DNA of 64,000 bases from JAKANT01 sp035502095. GTDB lineage: Bacteria > Pseudomonadota > Gammaproteobacteria > Burkholderiales > Burkholderiaceae_F. The notes beneath the pieces are model-generated. The model ran no database searches, had not been told where the DNA came from, and worked only from the letters and a program-made list of their open reading frames with translations. Below, one piece after another: positions 40,233-49,595 of the stretch. The DNA lies in assembly GCA_035502095.1 (NCBI GenBank), contig DATJUX010000022.1:124001-188000 (forward strand). Reading direction: 5' to 3'. Positions within the stretch are counted from its first letter, which is position 1. Each line of letters begins with the position of its first letter. The position numbers and the translations under genes were made by a program.

Positions 40233-41609
40233 ATGGCACACGCAACCGGAACGGGCGCAAAGAAGGGCAAGCCGCTCTACAAGTCGCTCTATTTCCAGGT
40301 CCTGGTGGCGATCGTGATCGGCGCCGCGCTCGGGCACCTCTACCCCGAAACGGGGGCCGCCATGAAGCCGCTCGGCGACGGCTTCGTCAAGCTGATCAAG
40401 ATGATCATTGCGCCGATCATCTTCTGCACGGTGGTGGTCGGCATCGCCGGCATGGAGGACATGAAGAAGGTCGGCAAGGTCGGCGGCTACGCGATCCTGT
40501 ACTTCGAGATCGTCAGCACGATTGCCCTGATCGTCGGTCTTTTCGTCGTCAACGTCTTCCAGCCGGGCGTCGGCATGAACGTCGACCCGGCGACACTGGA
40601 CACCAAGGCGGTTGCGCAGTATGCGGGGCCGGGCAAGATGGGCTCGACCACCGACTTCCTGCTCAATGTGATCCCCTACAGCGTGGTCGACGCCTTCGCC
40701 AAGGGCGACATGCTGCAGGTGCTGTTCTTCTCGGTGCTGTTCGGATTTGCGCTGCACGCGTTCGGCGCCAAGGGCAAGCCGGTGTTCGACCTGATCGAGC
40801 GCCTGTCGCACATCCTGTTCGGCATCGTCGGCATCATCATGAAGGTCGCGCCGCTGGGCGCATTCGGCGCGATGGCATTCACCGTCGGCAAGTACGGCAT
40901 CGGCTCGCTGACGTCGCTGTTCGCGCTGATGGGCAGCTTCTACACGACCTGCCTGATCTTCATCTTCGTCGTGCTCGGCGGCATCGCCTGGTATCACGGC
41001 TTCAGCATCTGGAAGCTGATCAAGTACATCAAGGAGGAACTGTTCCTGGTGCTGGGCACATCGTCCTCGGAGTCGGCGCTGCCGCGCCTGATGGTGAAGC
41101 TGGAGAACGCGGGCGCGGAAAAGTCCGCGGTGGGCCTGGTCGTTCCGACCGGATATTCGTTCAACCTGGACGGCACCGCGATCTACCTGACCATGGCGGC
41201 GGTGTTCATCGCGCAGGCGACCAACACGCCGCTCGACCTGACGCATCAGATCACGCTGCTCGCGGTGCTGCTGCTGACGTCGAAGGGGGCGGCGGGCGTG
41301 ACCGGCAGCGGCTTCATCGTCCTCGCAGCCTCGTTGTCGGCGGTCGGCCACGTGCCGGTGGCCGGGCTGGCGCTGATCCTCGGCATCGACCGGTTCATGT
41401 CCGAGGCGCGCGCGCTGACCAACTTCATCGGCAACAGCGTGGCCACGCTGGTCGTGGCCAAGTGGTGCCACGCGCTCGACATGGACCGGCTGCACCGCGT
41501 GCTGAACAACGAGACGGGCACCGAGGCCGACGAGCCGGAGCGCGTGCTCGACCAGGAGAGCGCGTCGATGGACACGCACGTGCAGCCGCGCGTGCCGAGC
41601 GGCGGTTGA
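40233..41609 (+). CDS. dctA: C4-dicarboxylate transporter DctA
   Basis: DctA imports succinate, fumarate and malate with cations. The 458-residue protein has the DAACS family landmarks: FVKLIKMIIAPIIFCTVVVG, the re-entrant loop LGTSSSESALPRLMVKLENA, GYSFNLDGTAIYLTMAAVFI and the C-terminal NFIGNSVATLVVAKWCHALD. Eight transmembrane helices plus two hairpin loops are expected. The ATG at 40233 has GGAG eight bases upstream; an earlier in-frame ATG at 40185 overlaps the maeB stop but has no ribosome site. It supplies substrate for MaeB encoded just upstream. Confidence 0.95.
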   Translation: MAHATGTGAKKGKPLYKSLYFQVLVAIVIGAALGHLYPETGAAMKPLGDGFVKLIKMIIAPIIFCTVVVGIAGMEDMKKVGKVGGYAILYFEIVSTIALIVGLFVVNVFQPGVGMNVDPATLDTKAVAQYAGPGKMGSTTDFLLNVIPYSVVDAFAKGDMLQVLFFSVLFGFALHAFGAKGKPVFDLIERLSHILFGIVGIIMKVAPLGAFGAMAFTVGKYGIGSLTSLFALMGSFYTTCLIFIFVVLGGIAWYHGFSIWKLIKYIKEELFLVLGTSSSESALPRLMVKLENAGAEKSAVGLVVPTGYSFNLDGTAIYLTMAAVFIAQATNTPLDLTHQITLLAVLLLTSKGAAGVTGSGFIVLAASLSAVGHVPVAGLALILGIDRFMSEARALTNFIGNSVATLVVAKWCHALDMDRLHRVLNNETGTEADEPERVLDQESASMDTHVQPRVPSGG

Positions 41610-41625
41610 GGGCGGCGGGACGGAC

Positions 41626-43008
41626 ATGCGCGACGCGGATGTTCCCGGGTCCTCGGGACTCACGTTGCCCGTTGGCGGCGACGCGCAGTCTGCGTCGCGC
41701 CCGCACGAGGTCGTCGTCGTCGGCGGCGGGGCCGGCGGCCTCGAACTCGTCACCGCACTCGGCAACAAGTACGGCAAGCGCGGCCGCGTGAACGTGACGC
41801 TGGTCGAGCGCGAACGCACGCACTTCTGGAAACCGCACCTGCACGAGATCGCCGCGGGCAGCATGGATCTCGGCACCTACGAGACCAACTACCTCGCTCA
41901 ATCGCACTGGCACCGCTTCCGCTATCGCGTCGGCGAGATGGTGGGCCTCGATCGTGACAGGCGCGAGGTCAAGGTAGCGCCGGTGATCGACGAGGAGGGC
42001 GACATGGTGACGCCCCCGCGCGTGATCCGCTACGACACGCTGGTGATCGCGGTGGGCAGCCTGACCAACGACTTCAACACGGCGGGCGTGAAGGAACATG
42101 CGATCGCGCTCGAGACGGTGCGCGAGGCTGCGCGCTTCCATCGGCGCCTGGTCAATGCCTGCATCCGGGCGCACGCACAGGCCGAGTCGCTGCGCCCCGA
42201 GCAGTTGAACGTCGCGATCATCGGCGCGGGTGCGACCGGCGTCGAACTCGCGGCCGAATTGCACCGGACCACGCGCGACCTGGTCTCGTTCGGGCTCGAC
42301 CGCATCGATCCGGACAAGGACATCAGGCTGATCCTGATCGAAGCGGCCGATCGCATCCTGCCCGCGTTGCCGGAGCGTCTGTCCAGGGCGGCCACGAAGT
42401 TGCTCGAGAACCTGCACGTGCAAGTGCGCGCGGGCTCGCGGGTGGAGGCGGTGCTGCCGAACGGCGTGCGCCTGGCCTCCGGCGAAGTGTTGCCGGCCGA
42501 ACTCGTGGTCTGGGCCGCTGGCGTCAAGGCACCGGATTTCCTGTCCGGGCTCGGCCTGGAGACCAATCGCATCAACCAGATCGTGGTGCACCAGACGCTG
42601 CAGACCACCAGCGACGAAAACATCTTCGCCATCGGCGACTGTTCGGCCTGTCCCTGGCCCGGGCGCGTCGAAGGGCGCCCGGTGCCGCCGCGCGCGCAGG
42701 CCGCGCACCAGCAGGCCATGCACATGGTCGGGCAGATCAAGCGCCGGCTCGCCGGCAAGCCGCTCAAGCCGTATCGCTACCGCGACTTCGGCTCGCTCGT
42801 CTCGCTCGGCGAATACTCGACTGTCGGCAACCTGATGGGCGCACTGGTCGGCGGCAACCTGTGGATCGAAGGTTACTTCGCGCGCGTGATGTACCTGTCG
42901 CTCTACAAGATGCACGAGTACGCGCTGCACGGTTTCTGGAAGGTGGCTCTCGACACGCTGGCGCGCCTGATCACGCGCCGCACCGAGCCGCACGTCAAGC
43001 TGCACTGA
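41626..43008 (+). CDS. ndh: Type II NADH dehydrogenase
   Basis: The 460-residue FAD enzyme oxidises NADH to reduce quinone without pumping protons. FAD and NADH Rossmann motifs are VVVVGGGAGGLELVTALGNK and VAIIGAGATGVELAAELHRT; EHAIALETVREAARFHRRLV and ENIFAIGDCSACPWPG complete the NDH-2 pattern. The C-terminus (ARVMYLSLYKMHEYALHGFW) is the amphipathic membrane anchor. It starts 16 bp after dctA and ends 10 bp before phaC, so it is probably in the same transcript. Confidence 0.93.
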   Translation: MRDADVPGSSGLTLPVGGDAQSASRPHEVVVVGGGAGGLELVTALGNKYGKRGRVNVTLVERERTHFWKPHLHEIAAGSMDLGTYETNYLAQSHWHRFRYRVGEMVGLDRDRREVKVAPVIDEEGDMVTPPRVIRYDTLVIAVGSLTNDFNTAGVKEHAIALETVREAARFHRRLVNACIRAHAQAESLRPEQLNVAIIGAGATGVELAAELHRTTRDLVSFGLDRIDPDKDIRLILIEAADRILPALPERLSRAATKLLENLHVQVRAGSRVEAVLPNGVRLASGEVLPAELVVWAAGVKAPDFLSGLGLETNRINQIVVHQTLQTTSDENIFAIGDCSACPWPGRVEGRPVPPRAQAAHQQAMHMVGQIKRRLAGKPLKPYRYRDFGSLVSLGEYSTVGNLMGALVGGNLWIEGYFARVMYLSLYKMHEYALHGFWKVALDTLARLITRRTEPHVKLH

Positions 43009-43018
43009 GGAGATCAGA

Positions 43019-44818
43019 ATGGACCAGTCCGCGAGCGATCCGCTGCAGATGCTGGCCTCGATGTTCGAAGCCGGACAGGAAGTCATGCGCAAGATGGCAG
43101 CGGGCGTGCAACCCGCCGAGACTGCGAGCGCCGGCGATGCCGGGAATCCGTTCCTGGCCGCGGCGCAGCAGTTCGCCGACATGCAGCAGGCGTGGTTCAA
43201 GGCGGCCGACGGCGCCCCGGCTGGTTCCGCGCCGGCCAATCCGTTTGCGCCGTTCATGGCCTCGGCACAGCAGTGGACCGAAATGCAGCGACGGATGCTG
43301 GACGGGATGTCGGCGTTTCGCTTCGACGTTTCCGCTTCGGGCAAGCCGGCGGAGGACCGGCGCTTCGCGGACGAGGCGTGGCGCAAGGATCCGCGTTACG
43401 CGGCGTTGTCGAACGCGTATCTGGCGTACGCCGAGTTCCTGCAGAAGGCCGTCGATGCCGTTCCCGTCGACGAGCGTGCGCGGGCGCAGATGCGCTTCGG
43501 CATGCGCCAGGCGATCGATGCGATGAGCCCGTCGAATTTCTTCTTCACCAACCCCGAGGCGGCGCAGCTGGCGCTGGAGACCGGCGGGCGCAGCCTGACC
43601 GAGGGCCTGTCGCTCTTCATGCGCGACCTCGCCAAGGGCCGGGTGCTGATGACCGACGAGACGGCCTTCGAGGTCGGCAAGAACGTCGCCACGACGCCCG
43701 GATCGGTCGTGTTCGAGAATTCCTTGATCCAGTTGATCCAGTACGCGCCGACCACGGCGGAAGTGTTCGCGCGGCCGCTCGTCATCATCCCGCCCTGCAT
43801 CAACAAGTTCTACATCCTCGACCTCCAGCCGGAGAACTCGTTCGTCGCCAACGCCGTCGCGCAAGGGCATACGGTGTTCCTCGTCTCCTGGCGCAACGTG
43901 ACCGAGAAGCAGGGCCGGCTCGTTTGGGACGACTACGTGCGCGACGGCGTGCTCACGGCCATCGACGTGGCGCTCGACATCAGCGGCGCCGACCAGGTGA
44001 ACGCGCTCGGTTTCTGCGTCGGCGGCACGCTGCTCGGCACCGCCGCCGGCGTACTGGCCGCCAACGACCAGCGCAAGATCGCCAGCCTGACGTTCCTTAC
44101 GACCCTGCTCGACTTCTACGAGACCGGCGAGATCGGCCTGCTGGTCACCGAAGAGTCCGTGTTGGCGCGCGAGGCCGCCATCGGCCACGGCGGGATCCTG
44201 CCGGGCAAGGAGATGGCGTTCGTGTTTTCCGCGCTGCGTGCCAACGACCTGATCTGGCAGTACGTCGTCAGCGGCTATCTGAAAGGCAAGTCGCCGCCGG
44301 CCTTCGACCTCCTGTACTGGAACTCGGACAGCACCAACCTGAGCGGGCCGATGGCGTGCTGGCTGTTGCGCAACGGGTATCTCGAAAACAAGCTGCGCGA
44401 GCCCGGCAAGGTGATGGTGTGCGACGTGCCGCTCGATTTCGCCGACATCGACGTGCCCGCGTACCTGTACGCCTCGCGCGAGGACCACATCGTTCCCTGG
44501 ACCACCGCCTTCGTCGCGCGGCACCTGCTGGGAGGGCCGACCACGTTCACGCTCGGCGCGAGCGGTCATATCGCAGGTGTGATCAATCCGCCGGCGAAGA
44601 AGAAGCGCAACTTCTGGATCGAAGGGACACCGGCCGACGACGCCGAGGAGTGGTTCGCCGGGGCGCGCAGCGTGCCCGGCAGCTGGTGGCCGCACTGGAC
44701 CGAATGGCTGGCGAGCTACGCGGGCGAAAGGATCGCCGCGCCGGCGCAACCAGGCGACGCCGACTACCCGGTGATCGAGCCGGCGCCGGGACGGTACGTG
44801 AAGGAGAAGTCCGAGTAG
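43019..44818 (+). CDS. phaC: Class I polyhydroxyalkanoate synthase
   Basis: PhaC polymerises 3-hydroxybutyryl-CoA on granule surfaces. The 599-residue protein has the class I layout. A variable N-terminal domain comes first. The core then shows the lipase-like box GFCVGGTLLGTA with nucleophile Cys333, the catalytic Asp in LYASREDHIVPWTTAF and His in TLGASGHIAGVINPPAKKKR. GAGGAG stands in front of the ATG. No phaA, phaB, phasin or depolymerase gene is adjacent, so monomer supply comes from elsewhere. A GC hairpin follows the gene. Confidence 0.96.
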   Translation: MDQSASDPLQMLASMFEAGQEVMRKMAAGVQPAETASAGDAGNPFLAAAQQFADMQQAWFKAADGAPAGSAPANPFAPFMASAQQWTEMQRRMLDGMSAFRFDVSASGKPAEDRRFADEAWRKDPRYAALSNAYLAYAEFLQKAVDAVPVDERARAQMRFGMRQAIDAMSPSNFFFTNPEAAQLALETGGRSLTEGLSLFMRDLAKGRVLMTDETAFEVGKNVATTPGSVVFENSLIQLIQYAPTTAEVFARPLVIIPPCINKFYILDLQPENSFVANAVAQGHTVFLVSWRNVTEKQGRLVWDDYVRDGVLTAIDVALDISGADQVNALGFCVGGTLLGTAAGVLAANDQRKIASLTFLTTLLDFYETGEIGLLVTEESVLAREAAIGHGGILPGKEMAFVFSALRANDLIWQYVVSGYLKGKSPPAFDLLYWNSDSTNLSGPMACWLLRNGYLENKLREPGKVMVCDVPLDFADIDVPAYLYASREDHIVPWTTAFVARHLLGGPTTFTLGASGHIAGVINPPAKKKRNFWIEGTPADDAEEWFAGARSVPGSWWPHWTEWLASYAGERIAAPAQPGDADYPVIEPAPGRYVKEKSE

Positions 44819-44844
44819 AGGTGCGAGTGGCCCACTCCCTATCC

Positions 44845-44864
44845 CTCCCCCGCAGGCGGGGGAG
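44845..44864 (+). terminator. GC hairpin after phaC (no T-run)
   Basis: CTCCCCCGC and GCGGGGGAG form a perfect 9-bp stem with a two-base centre, 26 bp after the phaC stop. There is no T-tract, so it may attenuate or stabilise rather than terminate. It lies in the 110-bp gap before the bd oxidase genes. Confidence 0.4.
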
Positions 44865-44928
44865 AGGATCCGTTCCTTCCCCTGCGAAGCGGCGGAGGAT
44901 CAGCGTGGGGGCTGCGTAGCAGGGTGCC

Positions 44929-46236
44929 ATGCAGGAAGCTCTTCTCTTGTCGCGCGCGCAGTTCGGCCTGAACATCGCGTTCCACATCCTGTTTCCCAGC
45001 ATCACGATTGCGCTGGCGTGGATCCTCGTCTTCATCCGCGCCCGCCTCGCCCGCACCAACGATCCTCTGTGGCGCGCCAGCTATCAGCTCTGGACCAAGG
45101 TGTTCGCCCTGACGTTCGGGCTCGGCGTGGTCACCGGAGTCTTGATGTCGTTCCAGTTCGGCACCAACTGGCCAGGCTACATGCTCGCGGTGGGCAATGT
45201 CGCCGGCCCGCTGCTCGCGTACGAGGTGATGACCGCGTTTTTTCTCGAAGCGACCTTTCTCGCGGTCATGCTGTTCGGCATGAACCGCGTGCCGCAGTGG
45301 CTGCACATGCTCTCGACCGTCCTGGTCGCGCTCGGCACCACGCTGTCGGCGTTCTGGATCCTCGCCCTCAACTCCTGGATGCAGACGCCGGCCGGTTACG
45401 TGATCGAGAACGGCCACCTGATTGCCGGAAGCTGGATCGCGGTCATCTTCAATCCGTCGTTTCCGTATCGCTTCACGCACATGCTGCTGGCGTCCGGGCT
45501 GACCGCGGCGTTCCTGGTCGCCGGACTTTCCGCCTGGCGGCTGCTCAAGGCGCCCGCGGATCCGGCCGCGGGCGCGATGCTGCGCATCGGAGTCGTCGTC
45601 GCGGCAGTCCTCGCGCCGTTGCAGATCGTGGTCGGCGATCAACACGGACTCAACACGCTCGAGCACCAGCCGGCGAAGATTGCCGCGATGGAAGCGGCGT
45701 GGGAAACGCGGGCGCGGATGCCGCTGGTCCTGTTCGCGATCCCCAACGATAGGACGCAACACAACGACTACGCGCTGGAGATCCCGGGCCTGGCGAGCCT
45801 CATCCTCAAACACGACGTCGACGCCGAGGTGCGGGGCATCGCGGAGTTCGCGCCGGATACGCCGCCGGTTGCGCCGCTCTTCTTCGCGTTCCGCGTGATG
45901 GTCGGCACCGGAGTCGCGATGTTGCTCGTCGCGTGGACCGGCATCTGGCTCACGCGCCGCGGTGCGGTCGTGCCGCGCTGGGCGCTGTGGGGATTCGCGG
46001 CGCTGACCTTCATGGGCTGGGTGGCCACGCTCGCGGGCTGGCTGGTGACCGAGATCGGGCGCCAGCCCTGGCTCGTCACCGGCATCCTGCGCACCGCCGA
46101 CGCGGTCGGCCCCGTGGCGGAAGCCAGCCTCGGGTCGAGCCTGACGAGCTATATCCTCACGTACGCCCTGATGCTGCTCTCCTACGTCGTGGTGCTGACG
46201 CACCTCGCCGGCAAGGGCGTGGAGGTCGTGCCATGA
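44929..46236 (+). CDS. cioA: Cytochrome bd-type quinol oxidase subunit I (CioA type)
   Basis: Subunit I carries haems b558, b595 and d and oxidises quinol. The 435-residue protein has LSRAQFGLNIAFHILFPSIT with the haem-ligand His, GDQHGLNTLEHQPAKIAAME (Q-loop Lys and Glu), and MGWVATLAGWLVTEIGRQPW. The Q-loop is short and the length (435 rather than about 520) marks the cyanide-insensitive CIO/short-Q-loop class. It overlaps the subunit II gene by 4 bp (ATGA). It acts in the inner membrane as a low-coupling terminal oxidase. Confidence 0.95.
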   Translation: MQEALLLSRAQFGLNIAFHILFPSITIALAWILVFIRARLARTNDPLWRASYQLWTKVFALTFGLGVVTGVLMSFQFGTNWPGYMLAVGNVAGPLLAYEVMTAFFLEATFLAVMLFGMNRVPQWLHMLSTVLVALGTTLSAFWILALNSWMQTPAGYVIENGHLIAGSWIAVIFNPSFPYRFTHMLLASGLTAAFLVAGLSAWRLLKAPADPAAGAMLRIGVVVAAVLAPLQIVVGDQHGLNTLEHQPAKIAAMEAAWETRARMPLVLFAIPNDRTQHNDYALEIPGLASLILKHDVDAEVRGIAEFAPDTPPVAPLFFAFRVMVGTGVAMLLVAWTGIWLTRRGAVVPRWALWGFAALTFMGWVATLAGWLVTEIGRQPWLVTGILRTADAVGPVAEASLGSSLTSYILTYALMLLSYVVVLTHLAGKGVEVVP

Positions 46237-47225
46237 CGCTCGACCTGCCGCTCGTCTTCGCCGCGGTCATGGGGCTCGCGATCCTGGTGTATGTCCTGCT
46301 GGATGGCTATGACCTCGGCGTCGGCATGCTGCTGCCTGCGGCCACGCCCGAGCAGCAGAACCGCATGGTCAATTCGATCGGACCCTTCTGGGATGCCAAC
46401 CAGACGTGGCTCGTGCTCGGCGTGGGCATCCTGCTCGTTGCGTTTCCCGCCGCGCACGGCGTGGTGCTCACGGCGCTTTATCTCCCGGTCGTCGCGATGC
46501 TGATCGGCCTGATGTTGCGCGGCGCTGCCTTCGAGTTCCGCGTGAAAGCGCTCGGCTGGCACCGCGAGCTGTGGAACTGGTTGTTCTGGCTGGGTTCCTT
46601 CCTCGCGTCCTTCGCGCAAGGATTCATGCTCGGTCGCTACATCACCGGCTTCGATTCGGGCTTCGGGTTCCTGCTGTTCGCCGCGGTGGTGGGCGCGGGC
46701 CTGTGCGGGGGTTACGTGCTGCTCGGCGCCACGTGGCTCGTACTTCGCACCGAGGGCGGCCTGCAAAGGAAGGCGATCGTCTGGGCGCGCTGGGGACTGG
46801 CCTGGACCGGACTGGGCATCGGGCTGGTAAGCCTCGGCACGCCGCTGGTCGCGGCGTCGGTGCGGGAGAAGTGGTTCGAGACTTCCTGGACGCTCGTCCT
46901 GATGCTGCTGCCGCTGGCGACGTTGCTCTCCGGCGCGGCCATGTGGCGCACGTGCGGCCGCCTGCTGCGCGGCGAACGTGCATCCGAGCTCGCGCCCTTC
47001 GCGTATGCGGCGCTCATCTTCGTGCTGGCGTTCGCCGGCCTCGCCTACAGTCTGTTCCCGTACGTCGTGATCGAGCGCATCACGATCTGGCAGGCGGCGG
47101 CAGATCCGTCCGCGCTGCGGGTCGTGTTCTACGGCGCGCTGGTCGTCGTGCCGCTGATCGCCGGTTACACCGTCTTCTCCTATCGCATTTTCCGCGGCAA
47201 GGCGGGCGAATCGCTGTATCAATGA
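46233..47225 (+). CDS. cioB: Cytochrome bd-type quinol oxidase subunit II (CioB type)
   Basis: The 330-residue membrane protein has the subunit II start YVLLDGYDLGVGMLLPAATP and SIGPFWDANQTWLVLGVGIL, followed by GRYITGFDSGFGFLLFAAVV, with about eight transmembrane helices. It pairs with CioA to form the bd-type oxidase. The ATG at 46233 overlaps the cioA stop. Only 16 bp separate its stop from the next gene, so there is no room for a cydX-like small subunit gene here. Confidence 0.94.
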   Translation: MTLDLPLVFAAVMGLAILVYVLLDGYDLGVGMLLPAATPEQQNRMVNSIGPFWDANQTWLVLGVGILLVAFPAAHGVVLTALYLPVVAMLIGLMLRGAAFEFRVKALGWHRELWNWLFWLGSFLASFAQGFMLGRYITGFDSGFGFLLFAAVVGAGLCGGYVLLGATWLVLRTEGGLQRKAIVWARWGLAWTGLGIGLVSLGTPLVAASVREKWFETSWTLVLMLLPLATLLSGAAMWRTCGRLLRGERASELAPFAYAALIFVLAFAGLAYSLFPYVVIERITIWQAAADPSALRVVFYGALVVVPLIAGYTVFSYRIFRGKAGESLYQ

Positions 47226-47241
47226 CGGAGGGAGCAATCGC

Positions 47242-48162
47242 ATGAACCGGCCGATCCGCAGTTTCGTGTTTCTCGCGGCGACGTTCGTGCTCGGCGGCGC
47301 GCTGCCGGCGGCGGCACAAACGCCCGCATCCGCCTTCGAAGTCCCGTACACCGGGACGCTGAAGAAGATCCGCGACACGGGCGTGGTGCGCATCGGATTC
47401 CGCGAGAACTCGCCGCCGTTCGCCTTCCACGGGCCGGACGGCAAGCCGGTCGGTTACGCGCTCGATATCTGCGAAATCGTGGTCGAGGAGATCGCCGCCG
47501 AGTTGCAGCGCGAACTGCGCACGGAGATGCGGCCGGTCACGCCGGAGAACCGCTTCGAGCTGGTGAAAAACGGCGACGTCGATCTCGAGTGCGGATCGAC
47601 CACCAACAACGCCGAGCGGCGCAAGATCGTCGCGTTCTCGCCGACCATGTTCGTCACCGGCACCAAGCTTCTGGTCAAACGCGGCAGCAACATCCGCACG
47701 CTGCGCGACCTGCGCGGCAAGACCGTCGTGCTGACGCGCGGCACGGTGCAGGCCGACACGATTCCGCGCATCGCCGCGCGACAGAAGATCGCCATCGACT
47801 TCGTCACCGCGGCCGACCACGACGAGTCGTTCCGGATGCTCGCGGCCGGCAAGGCCGACGCGTTCGCCAACGACGACGTGCAGCTGTTCGGCATGATCGC
47901 CGACAGGCGCGCCGCGAGCGACTACCGCGTGGTGGGCGACTACCTGACCTATGCCGACTACGCGCTGATGTTGCGCAAGGACGATCCGGAGTTCGAGGCG
48001 GTCGTGACGCGTGCCTTCGACCGGCTCGCCGGAAGCCGCGAGATCGTGGCCATCTACGAACGCTGGTTCCTGAAGCCGCTGCCGTCGGGCGCGCGGCTGA
48101 ACCTGCCAATGAGCCCGCACCTGGAGGAAGTGTTCAAGGTGCACGGGCTCACGATCGACTGA
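47242..48162 (+). CDS. Amino-acid ABC transporter substrate-binding protein (GltI-like)
   Basis: The 306-residue periplasmic protein has a signal peptide (cleaved near AAAQT) and the family 3 binding fold: DTGVVRIGFRENSPPFAFHG, GKPVGYALDICEIVVEEIAA, VDLECGSTTNNAERRKIVAF (the glutamate/aspartate-type signature), and YLTYADYALMLRKDDPEFEA. Closest in pattern to GltI, which binds glutamate and aspartate. No permease or ATPase gene is adjacent. It follows cioB by only 16 bp, so it may be cotranscribed with the oxidase. Confidence 0.9.
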   Translation: MNRPIRSFVFLAATFVLGGALPAAAQTPASAFEVPYTGTLKKIRDTGVVRIGFRENSPPFAFHGPDGKPVGYALDICEIVVEEIAAELQRELRTEMRPVTPENRFELVKNGDVDLECGSTTNNAERRKIVAFSPTMFVTGTKLLVKRGSNIRTLRDLRGKTVVLTRGTVQADTIPRIAARQKIAIDFVTAADHDESFRMLAAGKADAFANDDVQLFGMIADRRAASDYRVVGDYLTYADYALMLRKDDPEFEAVVTRAFDRLAGSREIVAIYERWFLKPLPSGARLNLPMSPHLEEVFKVHGLTID

Positions 48163-48193
48163 TCGCCCCGGCCAGGCGCGCTGCCGGCCTGCT

Positions 48194-49384
48194 TCAGCGG
48201 CCCAGGTAGCGCTCGGCGAGCCGTACCCAGAACGTCGCGCCGAGCGGGATCAACTCGTCGTTGAAGTCGTAGTTCGGGTTGTGCAGCGTGCACGGCCCCA
48301 GGCCGTGGCCCGCGGCGCGGTGTGCTCCGTCGCCGTTGCCGATCAGCACGTAGGCGCCGCGCCTGACCTTGAGCATGAACGCGAAATCCTCAGCGCCCAT
48401 CGTCGGCTCGAATCCGCGCACCACGTTCGCGGCACCGACGATCTCGTCCATCACCGCGGCCGCAAACGCGGACTCTTCGGCGTGATTGACGGTGGGCGGG
48501 TAGTTGCGCGAGAAGCGGACCGTCGCCGTGGCGCCATGCGCCTCGGCGGTGAATTGGGCGACACGCCGCATGCGCTCTTCCATCAGGGCGGTGACGTCGT
48601 CGGAAAGCGTGCGTACGGTGCCGCTCATCTGCGCGAATTCGGGGATGACATTGAGGGTGTCGCCGCCATGAATCTGCGTGATCGAGAGCACTGCGGCATC
48701 GATCGGTTTCTTCGCGCGCGTCACGATGCCCTGCAATCCCTGCGCGATCTGCACGGCGACAAAGACCGGATCCACGGCCAGGTGCGGGAGAGCCGCGTGG
48801 CCACCGCGCCCATCGACGCGGATCTGGAACTCGTTGCTCGAGGCCATCGCGGCGGTCGAGGCGACGGCGAACCTGCCGACCGCCATGCCCGGCCAGTTGT
48901 GCATGCCGAAGACGGCATCGCAGGGAAAGCGCTGGAACAATCCATCGTCGATCATGCGCTGCGCGCCGGCGCCACCTTCTTCGGCCGGCTGGAAGATCAG
49001 CACGACGGTGCCGTCGAAGCGCCTTGTCTCGACGAGGCAGCGCGCGGCCGCCAGCAGCATCGCCGTATGACCGTCGTGCCCGCACGCGTGCATCTTGCCG
49101 TCGTGCGTCGAGCGGTGCGTGAACGCGTTGCCCTCCTGAATCGGCAGCGCATCCATGTCGGCGCGCAGCCCGACCATCGCCGTGCCCGTGCCCTGGCGGA
49201 TGACGCCGACCACACCGGTCCTGCCGATCCCGCGGTGCACCTCGATGCCCCACGCGGCGAGCCTGTGCGCGACGATGTCGCTGGTGCGGTTCTCCTCGAA
49301 ACGCAGCTCCGGGTGCGCATGGATGTCGCGCCGGATCGCCTGGATCTCGGCCTGGAGTTGCACGACGCGGTCGATCAGGTTCAT
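48194..49384 (-). CDS. M20 family amidohydrolase (hippurate hydrolase-like)
   Basis: The 396-residue enzyme has the M20D pattern: DIHAHPELRFEENRTSDIVA, GLRADMDALPIQEGN, the metal-binding HACGHDGHTAMLLAAARCLV, FQPAEEGGAGAQRMIDDGL, a dimerisation lid (GRGGHAALPHLAVDP), and TMGAEDFAFML near the end. These enzymes hydrolyse N-acyl amino acids such as hippurate or N-acetyl compounds. All metal ligands are present. It is convergent with the solute-binding gene. Substrate not determined. Confidence 0.92.
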   Translation of the reverse strand: MNLIDRVVQLQAEIQAIRRDIHAHPELRFEENRTSDIVAHRLAAWGIEVHRGIGRTGVVGVIRQGTGTAMVGLRADMDALPIQEGNAFTHRSTHDGKMHACGHDGHTAMLLAAARCLVETRRFDGTVVLIFQPAEEGGAGAQRMIDDGLFQRFPCDAVFGMHNWPGMAVGRFAVASTAAMASSNEFQIRVDGRGGHAALPHLAVDPVFVAVQIAQGLQGIVTRAKKPIDAAVLSITQIHGGDTLNVIPEFAQMSGTVRTLSDDVTALMEERMRRVAQFTAEAHGATATVRFSRNYPPTVNHAEESAFAAAVMDEIVGAANVVRGFEPTMGAEDFAFMLKVRRGAYVLIGNGDGAHRAAGHGLGPCTLHNPNYDFNDELIPLGATFWVRLAERYLGR

Positions 49385-49595
49385 GCGCAGGCATGGTCCC
49401 GAGCGGAGAAGACGCGTAGCTTACGCGCCGCGGCATTGAACGAGGCCGCATGTAACGAGTATTCCGACTGGCGGCGGCCAACCCGCCAGCGCACACTTTT
49501 TGCTCCAGACAATCGTGCTGCACCATCGATGCGGGTCCGGAACGAATCGATCGCGCCGCGATCAGACAAGCATGGATGGACTGCGGAGAACACTC

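Noticed and set aside
37651..40260. 869-residue open frame on the minus strand opposite maeB
   Set aside because: Composition is that of an antisense shadow (many His, Arg, Asp), while the plus strand encodes a full MaeB.
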